A DNA stretch of 39,139 bases, taken from Porphyromonadaceae bacterium (GTDB taxonomy: Bacteria; Bacteroidota; Bacteroidia; Bacteroidales; Paludibacteraceae). Below, in pieces: positions 38,886-39,139 of the stretch (position 1 is the stretch's first letter; each line of letters starts with the position of its first letter). The position numbers and the translations under genes were made by a program. The notes beneath the pieces were generated by a model. That model was not told the DNA's origin and did not search any database. It saw nothing but the letters and a program-made list of their open reading frames with translations. The stretch is from the NCBI GenBank assembly GCA_012523295.1, contig JAAYIT010000182.1, forward strand, positions 1-39,139. The letters are read 5' to 3'.

Positions 38886-38963
38886 ATGAAACAGCCATTA
38901 GAAACAAATTTTCACTCAAACCATATGAAGATAAATGGCAAGTTGCATACGTCCATAATGTAA
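38886..38963 (+). CDS. Micro-ORF / leader element, copy 3: MKQPLETNFHSNHMKINGKLHTSIM
   Basis: 26 codons including stop; diverged middle; conserved ATGAAACAGCCA start and GGC..TT.CATACGTCC.TAATGTAAAAAA end. Confidence 0.5.
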   Translation: MKQPLETNFHSNHMKINGKLHTSIM

Positions 38964-39082
38964 AAAATTTGACTTTCGCAAGTTGTTACAGTCTGCTGTA
39001 AAGCTGCTTTTGAAAAAGATATGCTGATTATCAGAGGAATTAAGCAAGCTGGGGCTTTGCCCCAAACCCCACTTCATTTTTT

Positions 39083-39121
39083 GTCTTGACACAAAAAACG
39101 AAGCAAAAAAAGTCAAGACTT
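39083..39121. repeat. GTCTTGAC/GTCAAGAC inverted repeat (AAGTCTTGACTTTTT-type end)
   Basis: GTCTTGAC (39083-39090) / GTCAAGAC (39112-39119). Minus strand AAGTCTTGACTTTTTTTGC resembles the left ends of 10774-10922 and 13345-13471. Confidence 0.7.
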
Positions 39122-39139
39122 CGCCCGCCTCACTCAAAA

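Overview
This is a chromosomal window from a member of the Bacteroidetes, probably Bacteroidales. Evidence: TTTG-N19/20-TAnnTTTG promoters, GldB, a T9SS-type C-terminal domain, type B L31, and a serine-palmitoyltransferase-like enzyme. Most of it is housekeeping: ABC-F ATPase, SPT-like enzyme, DsbA/FrnE, L31B, FabG, L34 (absent from the ORF track), NatAB-like ABC exporter, CPBP protease, RadC, LOG, GldB, tRNA-Thr, SRP RNA, SlyD, LptD-like protein, AmiC, DnaA, MiaA, MurB, CYTH, AddB-like nuclease, DUF554, M28 peptidase, pirin and an acyl-CoA carboxylase subunit. The unexpected content lies between the genes. (1) A three-copy family of 75-78 nt elements reads as a 24-25 codon micro-ORF, MKQP...M(K)INGxxHTS[L/I]M-stop. 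Two copies sit 18-19 nt upstream of fabG and of a pirin gene, and the copies also carry a partly preserved inverted repeat, so a conserved leader peptide and a structured leader RNA are both possible. (2) Two diverged ~130-150 bp elements flank the NatAB-like operon in direct orientation. (3) Two ~130 bp elements with matching ends lie after dnaA and before the M28 peptidase gene. (4) A 166 bp MITE-like element shares its terminal sequence with what looks like an IS end at the left edge. (5) Heptad and octad microsatellites lie between radC and a LOG gene. (6) SRP RNA abuts tRNA-Thr and has a non-GNAR apical loop. Everything here comes from reading the sequence; no database search was run.
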